This document shows, piece after piece, positions 17,567-26,503 of a stretch of 55,006 nucleotides of DNA. Origin of the DNA: Candidatus Cloacimonadota bacterium (GTDB lineage: Bacteria; Cloacimonadota; Cloacimonadia; Cloacimonadales; TCS61); assembly GCA_030600585.1 (NCBI GenBank), contig JAUVLU010000016.1:1-55006 (forward strand), given 5' to 3'. The notes under the pieces are model-generated. The model was given only the letters and a program-made list of their open reading frames with translations, did not search any database and had not been told where the DNA came from. The translations under genes were made by a program, and so were the position numbers. Position 1 is the stretch's first letter, and every line of letters starts with the position of its first letter.

Positions 17567-18394
17567 ATGAATATTTTAAATTTTGGAGATTGTATAAAAA
17601 ACGGTAATTACAAACTGCACTCCAACTTTAAAAGCGTTCATAATTATACAAATGATAAAGAAATTGTTTCTCTTGTTTCTACTGAAATCGGCAGGGGACC
17701 CAATAATATTGTTTTGAATAATTTCCCTCAGCAGACGGAACAAACTCTAACCATCGCCAAATCCACACTTTCCATCGGGAATACAGCCATTCATATTGCT
17801 CCGGCAGAACCACAAATTAAACCGGATTTATATATAAACAACATATCCGATTTGTTATCCCGAATTGAAATATTGTCAGATAATATCTCAGATAAAATGC
17901 TTCCAAAAAGTCTGGGATTCTTATTATTCCCCGATAATGAAATATTCTTCAAAACCACTTTTGAGAAAGCATTTCTTGCTCACGTAAAACAAACAATTCA
18001 AAATATTTCTTTAGAAAATCTTCCAGAAATTGCCAAAAAGATGAAAGGTGTTGGATTCGGTCTAACTCCCAGCGGAGACGATTTTAATTGCGGAATTTTG
18101 TATGCGCTGAATTATCTTAATGAAATTGATAACAGAGATTTTTCTGAAGTAATTGAAAATTGCTACTTTGAATCTATCGGTAATAATTTGATCTCAAACA
18201 CCTTCCTGAAATTCGCCTATTTAAACCACTATTATGAAAATTTTTATGAACTATTAAAAACATTAAAAGAAAATAATGAAATATCACATTATGCAGAAAA
18301 GATAATCAATTCCGGTCACACATCCGGTTCTGATATGTTAACGGGATTTATTCTGACAATTAAAGGAGTTCTGAATGATAAAAAGTTTAATTAA
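17567..18394 (+). CDS. allH: DUF2877 protein, oxamate carbamoyltransferase AllH-like subunit
   Basis: 275 residues. It contains the family hallmark GVGFGLTPSGDDFNCG and a C-terminal HTSGSDMLTGF, both typical of DUF2877 (AllH/YlbF). In E. coli, AllF, AllG and AllH form the oxamate carbamoyltransferase complex converting oxalurate and phosphate to oxamate and carbamoyl phosphate. All three homologues are consecutive here, so a carbamoyl-transfer complex is well supported. Which ureido acid it uses is not. GGGG lies 4 bases before the ATG. The 3' end overlaps the fdrA-like gene by 20 bases. It is the first gene of the cluster. Confidence 0.75.
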   Translation: MNILNFGDCIKNGNYKLHSNFKSVHNYTNDKEIVSLVSTEIGRGPNNIVLNNFPQQTEQTLTIAKSTLSIGNTAIHIAPAEPQIKPDLYINNISDLLSRIEILSDNISDKMLPKSLGFLLFPDNEIFFKTTFEKAFLAHVKQTIQNISLENLPEIAKKMKGVGFGLTPSGDDFNCGILYALNYLNEIDNRDFSEVIENCYFESIGNNLISNTFLKFAYLNHYYENFYELLKTLKENNEISHYAEKIINSGHTSGSDMLTGFILTIKGVLNDKKFN

Positions 18395-19925
18395 AAAAGG
18401 TGAGTATTTTGATTCCGTGAGTCTGATGATCGTGGGAAAAAATGTCGCTCAAATGGATGATGTTATAGATGCAACTGTTGTGATGGCAACTCGGGAAAAT
18501 AAATCGATTCTCAAAACTGCCGGACTCTATCTAAACGAATTTGAAAAATACGATGATACGGATCTATTGATCGTGATTAAATCTGATAATGAAGATAAAT
18601 TTGATGAGATATTTGAAAATGTGGACATCTTATTAAAAGAGATCCGAAATAAGAAAGATGATCACGGAACTTTCACTCCCAAAAGTCTGGATGGTGCGCT
18701 TCAAATTCAACCGGATTCAAATCTTGCACTCATCTCTTTAGCTGGAAGATATGCCGGAAATGAAGCGATGAAAGCTTTGAAAAAAGGTTTGAACGTAATG
18801 CTCTTTTCCGATAATGTTCCGCTGGAAACAGAGATAGAATTAAAGAAATATGCGCTTGCGAATGATCTGCTGGTGATGGGACCAGACTGTGGAACAGCAA
18901 TTATCAACGGTGTTCCTTTAGCATTTTCTAATGCTGTAAATAAAGGGAATATTGGCATTATTGCAGCTTCCGGAACTGGTTTACAAGAAGTCAGTTCCAT
19001 TATTTCGGAAGAAGGTTTTGGTATTTCTCAAGCAATTGGAACCGGCGGACGTGATATAAAAGAAGAGGTTGGCGGAATGATGTTCATATCTTCTTTGGAA
19101 GCTCTGAGAGATGACGAAAATACCAAAGTGATAGTTCTCGTTTCCAAGCCTCCTCATCCTACAGTTCTTAAAAAAATAAATGCTAAACTCAAAGAAATCT
19201 CTAAACCGGTTGTCAGTATTTTCCTCGGTGCAGATAAATATTTAATTGAAGAAAGCGGTGCATTTGCAGCCGAAACATTAGAAGAAGCTGCTCTCTTGGC
19301 TTGTGCAATTTCAGGAAATTTTGAAACTTCTAAAGTAAGCAAATTCCTTGAAGAAAGAAGATCAGATTATAAGGTGATCGTTGATAATGAAGTGAAGAAA
19401 ATATCTTCGGACAGAAAATATATCCGCGGATTGTTCAGCGGTGGAACTCTTTGTGATGAAGCTCAGATCATTCTAAAAAAGGATATTGAAAATATTTTCA
19501 GCAATAGATCCGGCGATGAAAAATATGCATTAAAAGATTCCTGGCTGAGCAAAGAACATACATTGGTCGATCTCGGTGAAGATGAATTTACAGTTGGCCG
19601 TCTGCATCCAATGATGGATTTTGATCTGAGAAATAAGCGAATTATTCAGGAAGCAAAAGATAAAGAAACCGCCATAATTTTATTTGATCTTGTGCTGGGA
19701 TATGGTGCCAACGCCGATCCCATTAACGAAATTCTTCCAATAATAAAAGAGGCAAAAAGAATTGCTAAAGGCATCTCCTTCATCTGCTCTGTAACCGGAA
19801 CCGAGCAAGATCCTCAAAACAAAAGTAAGGTAATTGAGATATTAGAAAAAAATGATATTCTCGTTATGCCTTCAAATGCTGCTGCTGCAGAAATTGTTAA
19901 CTTGATAATAAGAGAGATTAAATGA
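18375..19925 (+). CDS. fdrA: FdrA-like protein, carbamoyltransferase AllF-like subunit
   Basis: 516 residues with the layout of FdrA/AllF: two succinyl-CoA-synthetase-like Rossmann portions. The first carries SGTGLQEVSSIISEEGFG and GTGGRDIKEEVGG; the second starts RGLFSGGTLCDEAQ and includes VLGYGANADP. E. coli FdrA is about 555 residues. The start at 18375 has AAGGAG 6 bases upstream, inside the preceding gene, so translation is coupled. It probably carries the active site for phosphorolytic carbamoyl transfer together with the AllG/AllH-like partners. Confidence 0.85.
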   Translation: MIKSLIKKGEYFDSVSLMIVGKNVAQMDDVIDATVVMATRENKSILKTAGLYLNEFEKYDDTDLLIVIKSDNEDKFDEIFENVDILLKEIRNKKDDHGTFTPKSLDGALQIQPDSNLALISLAGRYAGNEAMKALKKGLNVMLFSDNVPLETEIELKKYALANDLLVMGPDCGTAIINGVPLAFSNAVNKGNIGIIAASGTGLQEVSSIISEEGFGISQAIGTGGRDIKEEVGGMMFISSLEALRDDENTKVIVLVSKPPHPTVLKKINAKLKEISKPVVSIFLGADKYLIEESGAFAAETLEEAALLACAISGNFETSKVSKFLEERRSDYKVIVDNEVKKISSDRKYIRGLFSGGTLCDEAQIILKKDIENIFSNRSGDEKYALKDSWLSKEHTLVDLGEDEFTVGRLHPMMDFDLRNKRIIQEAKDKETAIILFDLVLGYGANADPINEILPIIKEAKRIAKGISFICSVTGTEQDPQNKSKVIEILEKNDILVMPSNAAAAEIVNLIIREIK

Positions 19926-20119
19926 ATTTCATCGAATTGAATATTTTTTGTCATCCTGATCCCGAAAGCTTTCGGGACACGTTGTTCTTTGGAAGGATCT
20001 CTGCATATAATGAGACTTGTCCGCTGTGGTGGATTCTTCGTGAGAAATTTCTTCCAAGATTTCCTCAGAAAGACAGAATTTTTTCATTATTGGAAGATCA
20101 CAAAAAATTAAATAAATAG
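19922..20119 (+). repeat. Intergenic repeat element carrying a 65-codon ORF
   Basis: The insert between the fdrA-like and DUF1116 genes opens with an ATGA overlap and reads 65 codons, but its composition is that of a common intergenic repeat, not a protein. It holds TCATCCTGATCCCGAAAGC, the 18-bp palindrome centred on CCCGAAAGCTTTCGGG (19961-19976), GGATCTCTGC, GATTCTTCG and CCTCAGAAAGACAG. Similar TCATCCTGA/GATTCTTCG/CTCAGAATGACA elements are scattered in many bacterial genomes. I treat the ORF as incidental. It separates two subunit genes without obviously breaking the operon. Confidence 0.65.
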
Positions 20120-20129
20120 AGGAGGAAAT

Positions 20130-21539
20130 ATGGGATTTAAGAAGTTATTCGGTAAGAAGGTGGAAGTTGTTAATATCGGTCTGGATACTTTTAAAGATGA
20201 TCTTGGAAAACAGGGAGAAAAAGTTACCAATGTAGAATGGACTCCGCCTGCTAACCTTGATAAAAATATCTTGAGGATATTACAAGAAAACAAAGCAATA
20301 ATTGAGACTGCCAACGAAAAAGCATTGGAGATAATTTTAAATGGAAAACCATTTCTCGTTGGTCTCGATATAGCCGGAAATGTAATTCCCGGAATGAAGG
20401 AAAATCTTCTTCTTCATTCAGGTCCTCCGCTAACCTGGGATAGAATGTGCGGTCCGATGAAAGGTGCGATGATCGGTGCAATGATCTATGAAGGAAAAGC
20501 TAAAGATTTTGCCGAAGCGGAAAAGTTGGGAGCTTCCGGTCAGTTTGAGTTTTCACCTTGTCATGAGCATAATACGGTTGGTCCGATGGCTGGAGTTGTT
20601 TCTGCCTCGATGCCGGTTTTTGTTCTTAAGAATGAAGAATACGGCAATTTTGCTTACTGCACACTTAATGAAGGTTTAGGAAAAGTTCTTCGTTACGGAG
20701 CTTATGATCAGCAGACTATTGAAAAACTGAAATGGATGGAAAAGGAACTTTATCCAACTCTGAAGAACGCTGTAGAATTCATCGGGAAAATTGACTTGAA
20801 AAACATAATCGCACAAGCATTGCATATGGGAGATGAAGTTCACAATCGTAACCGAGCCGGAACATCTCTTTTTTACAGAACAATAGCTCCGGCAATTGTG
20901 CAGACTTGCAAAAAACCTGAAGTTACAGCAAAAGTCCTCGATTTCATTAATGGGAACGATCACTTCTTCCTGAATCTTTCCATGCCGGCTGCTAAGGTAA
21001 CTCTGGATGCTGCCAGAAACATAAAAAATAGCAGTATCGTAGTGGCGATGACCAGAAATGGAACCGATTTTGGTTTGCAGCTCGCCGGGACAGGAAATTC
21101 ATGGTTTGTTGGAAAGGCACTTGTTCCCGATGCTCTCTATTTCCCCGGATTTACAAAAGATGATGCCAACCCCGATATTGGAGATAGTTCCATTACAGAA
21201 ACAGCAGGTCTGGGGGGATTTGCCATCGCAGCATCTCCTGCTATCGTACAGTTTGTGGGCGGTTCAGCCTCCGATGCTATAAATTATACAATGACAATGT
21301 ATGAGATCACATTCGGTGAAAATAATATATATCAGATCCCGTATTTGAATTTCCGTGGAACACCAACCGGAATCGATGTAACAAAGGTTGCGGAAAAGGG
21401 AATTCTTCCATTCATCGATACAGGAGTTGCACATAAAGATCCGGGTATCGGACAAGTTGGAGCAGGTGTATTAAGTGCACCGATGGAACCGTTTATAAAA
21501 GCAGCAACCGGTTTAGCAAAGCAATTAAGTATAAAGTAG
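20130..21539 (+). CDS. allG: DUF1116 protein, oxamate carbamoyltransferase AllG-like subunit
   Basis: 469 residues, full length for DUF1116 (YlbE/YahG/AllG). Recognisable blocks are TNVEWTPPANLD near the start, AGNVIPGMKENLLLHSGPP, CGPMKGAMIGAMIYEG, FSPCHEHNTVGPMAGV and VARNGTDFG-like VAMTRNGTDFG. GAGGAGG precedes the ATG. With the AllH- and FdrA-like genes it completes the three-part carbamoyltransferase. No carbamate kinase, the enzyme that would turn carbamoyl phosphate into ATP, is present in this window. Confidence 0.85.
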   Translation: MGFKKLFGKKVEVVNIGLDTFKDDLGKQGEKVTNVEWTPPANLDKNILRILQENKAIIETANEKALEIILNGKPFLVGLDIAGNVIPGMKENLLLHSGPPLTWDRMCGPMKGAMIGAMIYEGKAKDFAEAEKLGASGQFEFSPCHEHNTVGPMAGVVSASMPVFVLKNEEYGNFAYCTLNEGLGKVLRYGAYDQQTIEKLKWMEKELYPTLKNAVEFIGKIDLKNIIAQALHMGDEVHNRNRAGTSLFYRTIAPAIVQTCKKPEVTAKVLDFINGNDHFFLNLSMPAAKVTLDAARNIKNSSIVVAMTRNGTDFGLQLAGTGNSWFVGKALVPDALYFPGFTKDDANPDIGDSSITETAGLGGFAIAASPAIVQFVGGSASDAINYTMTMYEITFGENNIYQIPYLNFRGTPTGIDVTKVAEKGILPFIDTGVAHKDPGIGQVGAGVLSAPMEPFIKAATGLAKQLSIK

Positions 21540-21576
21540 TGTAACATAAATTATGAAAGATTATGAAAAGTTGGAA

Positions 21577-21917
21577 AACCTTCGGAACGGTTTTATACCT
21601 TCCGAATGGTTGAAAAATCAGCAAACCTTCATCCGACATGATCTCGATGACTTAACACAAAATCTTCCGGCTTCATATATTACGCCGTGACAGGTCGGCT
21701 TGTGCCAAGTCTTAGAAAAAGTAATTCGAGATTCCAATCTCGAAATTGTAAAATATCTCAACATTGGAATGTTGAGTTACAAGAAAAAACAGATATAAAA
21801 TTAGCTGACTTTCCGAAGCTTCTCACAAAGGGATACTTACATTTAAGATTCGGAAAGTTTTAGCTTATTCGTAACCTTCCGAATCTTAATAAGAAAGGGC
21901 GAAAGAAAGCTTCGGAA
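21577..21917. repeat. Array of nested palindromes inside the catabolic operon
   Basis: The 399-base gap between the AllG-like and cyclase genes holds several clean dyads. 21577-21611 has AACCTTCGGAA against TTCCGAATGGTT. 21725-21744 has TTCGAGATT/AATCTCGAA. 21757-21776 has CTCAACATT/AATGTTGAG. A nested pair has outer arms TTCCGAAGCT at 21811 and AGCTTCGGAA at 21908, and inner arms AAGATTCGGAA at 21845 and TTCCGAATCTT at 21877. Several share a TTCCGAA core, suggesting repeat-derived sequence; processing or attenuation roles are possible. No gene is seen here. Confidence 0.6.
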
Positions 21918-21938
21918 GGTAAATAAAAGGAGATTATT

Positions 21939-22751
21939 ATGAAACCACAAGAATTTTTAGAGTTTATGGACAGTGTAAAAGTTTATGACCTTACACAAAG
22001 ATTGAGTATTCACACACCACCATGGCCAAGTTATATGCCGCTGCAAATTCAGTATTTTAAAAGATTAGCAGGTGCTCATATGGGACAGGGTGCAAATGGA
22101 CAGATCATAAAAAGCAGTAATCATGTTGGAACTCATATCGATGGTCAAATTCACTTCTTTGCGAGTGGAAAAACTATCGGAGAAGTGCCGATCAATGATT
22201 GGATCGGGCAAGGCGTGGTTGTAGATATTTCTGATGAAGTCTCAGATTATTCACTTTATACACCCGAAATGCTGATGAGCAAAGTGGAAATTAAAAAAGG
22301 CGATATACTCATCATCAATACCGGCTATCACAAATATAGCTGGGATCAACCTGAGTCTGATGAAGTCCGCTATTTCGTGAAACATCCCGGACCAAGCCCG
22401 GAATTTCATCAATGGGCATTGGATATGAAGATCAAATGGATTGGTGTGGATTGCGGCAGTGCAGATCATCCGATGAATACGATCATTCGTGACTGGCATC
22501 CAAGACCTTTCAAAGAAGCTGAGAAGAAATTGGTTGAGAATTATGGCAAAACCTGGGATGAAATGTTCCCATTAGAAGAATTTTATCAGGTCATGCATTT
22601 AAATCTTTTCCCAAAAGGATTACTTCACGCAGAAAATTTGGGCGGCGAGATCAACAAAGTTAATAACAAACGTGTTTGGATAGGATTGTTCCCTCTGCGC
22701 GGAATTGAATTGGAATCTTCCATGTGCCGAATAATCGCCATGGAAGCGTGA
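21939..22751 (+). CDS. Cyclase-family metal-dependent hydrolase
   Basis: 270 residues. It contains the metal-binding block SNHVGTHIDGQIHFF, matching the HxGTHxDxPxH motif of the cyclase/kynurenine-formamidase/isatin-hydrolase family. Further on are GDILIINTGYHKY and WIGVDCGSADHPM. Known members open cyclic or acyl amides. The usual Pro between the Asp and the last His is Gln-Ile here (DGQIH), a small deviation. AAGGAG precedes the ATG. In this cluster it could open the oxidised heterocycle made by the Mo-hydroxylase next door. Substrate is inferred from context only. Confidence 0.8.
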   Translation: MKPQEFLEFMDSVKVYDLTQRLSIHTPPWPSYMPLQIQYFKRLAGAHMGQGANGQIIKSSNHVGTHIDGQIHFFASGKTIGEVPINDWIGQGVVVDISDEVSDYSLYTPEMLMSKVEIKKGDILIINTGYHKYSWDQPESDEVRYFVKHPGPSPEFHQWALDMKIKWIGVDCGSADHPMNTIIRDWHPRPFKEAEKKLVENYGKTWDEMFPLEEFYQVMHLNLFPKGLLHAENLGGEINKVNNKRVWIGLFPLRGIELESSMCRIIAMEA

Positions 22752-22837
22752 TGAAAATATAGAATATCTCTGCATAAATTTCTGTAGAGGTTCTCTTGTT
22801 TTAAAAGAATATTTGCACAAAATAAAAAGGAGTTATT

Positions 22838-23701
22838 ATGGCTATATTAAACGACTTTGAATACCATAAGCCAAAAGATATTAACGAAACCTTTATCCTG
22901 CTTTCAGAATACAAGAATAAGGCGACAATTTTGGCTGGAGGAACCGATCTGATAGTTCACCTGAAAGAAGGAATAACAAAACCGGAAGTGGTTATCGATA
23001 TTAAAGGAATTACCGAACTAAATAAAATTGATATTTCTGAAGATACCATTTTTATTGGAGCCGGCATTACTTTCACAGAAATTATTGAATCACTTGAGCT
23101 TAAAGAAAAGTTACCAATTTTATGGGAATCAAGTATAAAGGTTGCTTCGGTAGGAATAAGAAATCGGGCAACATTAGTTGGCAATATCTGTTCAGCAGTT
23201 CCCAGCCTTGATTCTGCGCCGGCACTGCTTGTGTATGATGCAGAAGTAGTTGTTCAGAATAAAACCGGTAAAAGAACTATTTCTATTCATGACTGGTTTA
23301 TCGGACCTAAAAAAACAATTTTAAATCCTGATGAGCTTGTATTGGGAATTAATATTCCAATTGTAAAACACGCAGGAGTTTATGAAAAATTGGGACGTTA
23401 TAAAGGTGAGGATCTGGCTCAAGCTGGAATTGGCATTTTTGTTGATGAAACAAAGAATTACAGATTTGCCTATTGTGCAGTAGGTCCCGTTCCAAAGCGA
23501 ATGAAAAAACTGGAAGATTTTCTGCAAGGCAGAGAAATTTCGGATAAATTACTCGAAGAAGCTTCCCAGCTTATTCCTGATGAAATATCTCCAATTTCAG
23601 ATATCCGCTCCTCGGCTGAATATAGAATTCATATGATGAAGATCATGTTCAAGCGCGGTTTACAGAAATCCGTTGCGATCTTGAAAGGTGGTAAATCATG
23701 A
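22838..23701 (+). CDS. Mo-hydroxylase FAD-binding subunit (XdhB/CoxM-like)
   Basis: 287 residues. It has the FAD-binding loop ATILAGGTDLIVHLKEG, the second FAD contact NRATLVGNICSAVPSLDSAPALL, and a C-terminal CO-dehydrogenase-flavoprotein-type domain. Length is normal for the separate FAD subunit of xanthine-dehydrogenase-family enzymes. AAAGGAG precedes the ATG. The next gene starts on an ATGA overlap, so the three subunits are translated together. It accepts electrons from the 2Fe-2S subunit. Confidence 0.88.
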   Translation: MAILNDFEYHKPKDINETFILLSEYKNKATILAGGTDLIVHLKEGITKPEVVIDIKGITELNKIDISEDTIFIGAGITFTEIIESLELKEKLPILWESSIKVASVGIRNRATLVGNICSAVPSLDSAPALLVYDAEVVVQNKTGKRTISIHDWFIGPKKTILNPDELVLGINIPIVKHAGVYEKLGRYKGEDLAQAGIGIFVDETKNYRFAYCAVGPVPKRMKKLEDFLQGREISDKLLEEASQLIPDEISPISDIRSSAEYRIHMMKIMFKRGLQKSVAILKGGKS

Positions 23702-24165
23702 AAAAGATAACATTAACATTAAATGGCGAATTGCGAAGTGTTTATGTGGAACCGGAAGAAATTTTGCTTGATGTTCTGCGCGAAAAACTTGGCGTGAAAA
23801 GTCCAAAATGCGGTTGTGACCGTGGAGATTGCGGAGCATGTGCAGTACTTTTAAATGGTAAAAGTGTAAGAAGCTGTTTGGTTCTGGCAATTGAAACCGA
23901 TGGGCAGAAAATTGTTACAGTTGAGGGAATTTCCAAAGACGGTCTTACCAAAGTTCAAAACACCATGCTCGATAAAAATGCTTTCCAATGCGGCTTTTGT
24001 GCACCGGGCATGATAATATCGACCACAGAATTATTAGAAAAAAATCCTCATCCGAATTTAGAAGAGATCAAAGAAGCTCTTTCGGGGAATTTATGCCGGT
24101 GTACCGGCTATCTGCCGATTCTGGAATCAGTACAGGAAGCAACTGAGGAGGTTGACCATGAATGA
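23698..24165 (+). CDS. Mo-hydroxylase 2Fe-2S subunit (XdhC/CoxS-like)
   Basis: 155 residues with both iron-sulfur clusters of the family. The plant-ferredoxin-type cluster is CGCDRGDCGACAVLLNG...SC. The second all-helical cluster is CGFCAPGM with CRCTGY. All eight Cys are present. It carries electrons from the molybdenum site to FAD. The start overlaps the FAD-subunit stop (ATGA), and its own stop overlaps the large-subunit start by 8 bases. Confidence 0.92.
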   Translation: MKKITLTLNGELRSVYVEPEEILLDVLREKLGVKSPKCGCDRGDCGACAVLLNGKSVRSCLVLAIETDGQKIVTVEGISKDGLTKVQNTMLDKNAFQCGFCAPGMIISTTELLEKNPHPNLEEIKEALSGNLCRCTGYLPILESVQEATEEVDHE

Positions 24166-26503
24166 TCTAAAATATGTTGGAAAACCATCAGTTCGAATCG
24201 ACGGTAAAGAAAAAATATCGGGAGTAACCCGTTATACAGATGATCTGGAATTCGGGCCAAATCTTCATTTTGCTGCAATTGTAGAAAGCACAGAAGCTCA
24301 TGCAAAAATATTAAGTATCGATACAACCGAAGCTGAAAACTTTCCCGGTGTGGTCAGCATTTTTACAGGAAAAGATTTCCCATATAAATTCGGTTTATAC
24401 ATGAAGGATAGATACATTTTTGCTATGGATACAGTTCATTACGTGGGACAGCAAATTGCAGCAGTAGTTGCAAGAGATATTAAGACAGCCCAGAGAGCAG
24501 CAAAACTTGTAAAAGTAGAATACGGGCCATTACCGGCAATCTTCGATCAAATGGAAGCATTTAAAGAAGATGCACTTCTTATTCATCCCGATCTTGGCGA
24601 ATATCCACATGTTCCATGGTTTTTTCCACAAGCAAAAACCAATATTGCTCACTGGCGTAAAACCAGGCGTGGTGATGTGACAAAAGGATTTGAAGAAGCA
24701 GATTATATTCTGGAAGACACTTATACTGTTCCCCGCTATGCGCATTGCCCGTTGGAAACTCATGTTGCATTTGGATTATGTGATCTTTCCGGCAGGCTGA
24801 CTATATGGGCTTCATCTCAATCACCTCATACACAGAGAAACTTATTCGCCGAATCTCTTGCACCACTCGGATTTACCCATAAGGATATTCGGGTGATTGC
24901 ACCACCAATTGGAGGTGGATTTGGTGGGAAAGCAGGTGTTTCAATGGAAATTCTGGCAGCAGCAATTGCCACCAAAGTAAGAGGGAATCCTGTAAAAGTA
25001 ATCTGGTCTCGCGAGCAAGAATTCTATAACACTTCCCAAAGATTGGGTGTAATTGCTAAGTTGAAGATCGGTGTGAAAAATGATGGGACATTCACGGCAA
25101 TCGATCACAGACTTTACTGGGATACAGGCGCTTCTGCAGAATACGGAGCAAATGTTGTTAATGCAGTTGGACTTTCTGCGATCGGTCCTTACCGTTTCCA
25201 TAATATTTCGATCGATTCAGTTTGTCTTTATACCAATCTTCCACCTTGCGGAGCTTATCGTGGATTTGGTTATTCCGAGTTTATGTTCGGTTTGGAATCA
25301 CACATAAATCGAATAGCCGATCATCTAAATATTGATGCTGTAAAGATAAGAAAGATAAATGCAATAAAGGAAAACGATACTTTAGCTTATGGAGTTCCTA
25401 TGAATCCAAACGGGCTTCTGGAGTGTATTGATAAAGTTGCAAAAGAGATAGAATGGGGAAAAGAGGTAAAATCTGATGATCCGAATACAAAAATTGGGAA
25501 AGGTTTCTCTCTTATTTGGAAAGCTCCCGCCATGCCGCCCAATGCTTCGTCCGCAGCATTCCTGAAATTCAGTGAAGACGGCAGCATAAATATTCTGGTT
25601 TCCGGAATGGATATGGGACAGGGCTATCTCACTGTAATGGCTCAAATTGCCGCTGAAATTCTAACAGTTCCAATTACTAAAATTCGTACTGAAAATCCCG
25701 ATACTGATAGAAATCCTTACGAATGGCAGACAGTAGCATCTCACGTAACTTGGTCTTGTGGAAACGCAGTTCGGAAAGCTGCAATCGATGCCCGAAACCA
25801 AATATTTGATGTAGTTTCCAGAACTCTCTATCTGCCAAAAGATATGCTGTATCTCGAAGATGAGAAAGTAAGATGTAAAACAAAGCCAAGTTTTGAACTG
25901 CCGTTAAAAGATTTTGTGATCAACGGAATAATGGCGGAAGACAGCACTTTCAAAGGTGGTCCAATCATGGGACATGGAATTTTCATGCCGGAATTTACTT
26001 CTGCCAACAGCGATCCAGAAACAAGTCAGGGTGGTCATCCAAACGTTCACTACACAGTTGGTGCTGCTGCTGTCACATTGGAAGTAGATAAAGATACCGG
26101 TGAAATGCATGTGAAAAAAGTTGTGGAAGCTATCGATGTGGGAAAAGCTATCAACCCGTCTCTGGTAAATGGACAGATCACAGGCGGTCTGTTGCAAGGA
26201 CTTTCTACAGTGCTATATGAAGATATGCGATTTGATGATAAAGGGAAAATGCTTAATCCGAATTTTACAGATTATAAAATTCCTACAGCAAAAGATGTGC
26301 CCGATGAGATCGTACCGATAATTGTCGAAGTTCCTCAACCCGATGGTCCTTTCGGTGCTCGTGGAGTTGGTGAACACACAATGATCCCGGCTGCTCCCAT
26401 GATTGCAAATGCTGTGAATGATGCTCTTGGGATCAGGATCAAATCTATGCCTATCACAAAAGAAAAAGTTGCATTGGCAAACTTGAAGAAAGAGGAGAAA
26501 TAA
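24158..26503 (+). CDS. Mo-hydroxylase catalytic subunit (xanthine dehydrogenase family)
   Basis: 781 residues. It shows GGGFGGK (molybdopterin contact), PPCGAYRGFGYSE (substrate Arg region), a Gln-rich SGMDMGQGYLT block, and the C-terminal GARGVGEHTM with the catalytic Glu. So an active hydroxylase is expected. ATG 24158 is chosen over TTG 24152 because GAGGAGG sits 6 bases upstream of it. Family members oxidise C-H next to ring nitrogen in purines, pyrimidines, nicotinate or CO. The residues visible do not fix the substrate, but neighbours point to a nucleobase. Molybdenum-cofactor maturation genes are not in this window. Confidence 0.88.
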   Translation: MNDLKYVGKPSVRIDGKEKISGVTRYTDDLEFGPNLHFAAIVESTEAHAKILSIDTTEAENFPGVVSIFTGKDFPYKFGLYMKDRYIFAMDTVHYVGQQIAAVVARDIKTAQRAAKLVKVEYGPLPAIFDQMEAFKEDALLIHPDLGEYPHVPWFFPQAKTNIAHWRKTRRGDVTKGFEEADYILEDTYTVPRYAHCPLETHVAFGLCDLSGRLTIWASSQSPHTQRNLFAESLAPLGFTHKDIRVIAPPIGGGFGGKAGVSMEILAAAIATKVRGNPVKVIWSREQEFYNTSQRLGVIAKLKIGVKNDGTFTAIDHRLYWDTGASAEYGANVVNAVGLSAIGPYRFHNISIDSVCLYTNLPPCGAYRGFGYSEFMFGLESHINRIADHLNIDAVKIRKINAIKENDTLAYGVPMNPNGLLECIDKVAKEIEWGKEVKSDDPNTKIGKGFSLIWKAPAMPPNASSAAFLKFSEDGSINILVSGMDMGQGYLTVMAQIAAEILTVPITKIRTENPDTDRNPYEWQTVASHVTWSCGNAVRKAAIDARNQIFDVVSRTLYLPKDMLYLEDEKVRCKTKPSFELPLKDFVINGIMAEDSTFKGGPIMGHGIFMPEFTSANSDPETSQGGHPNVHYTVGAAAVTLEVDKDTGEMHVKKVVEAIDVGKAINPSLVNGQITGGLLQGLSTVLYEDMRFDDKGKMLNPNFTDYKIPTAKDVPDEIVPIIVEVPQPDGPFGARGVGEHTMIPAAPMIANAVNDALGIRIKSMPITKEKVALANLKKEEK

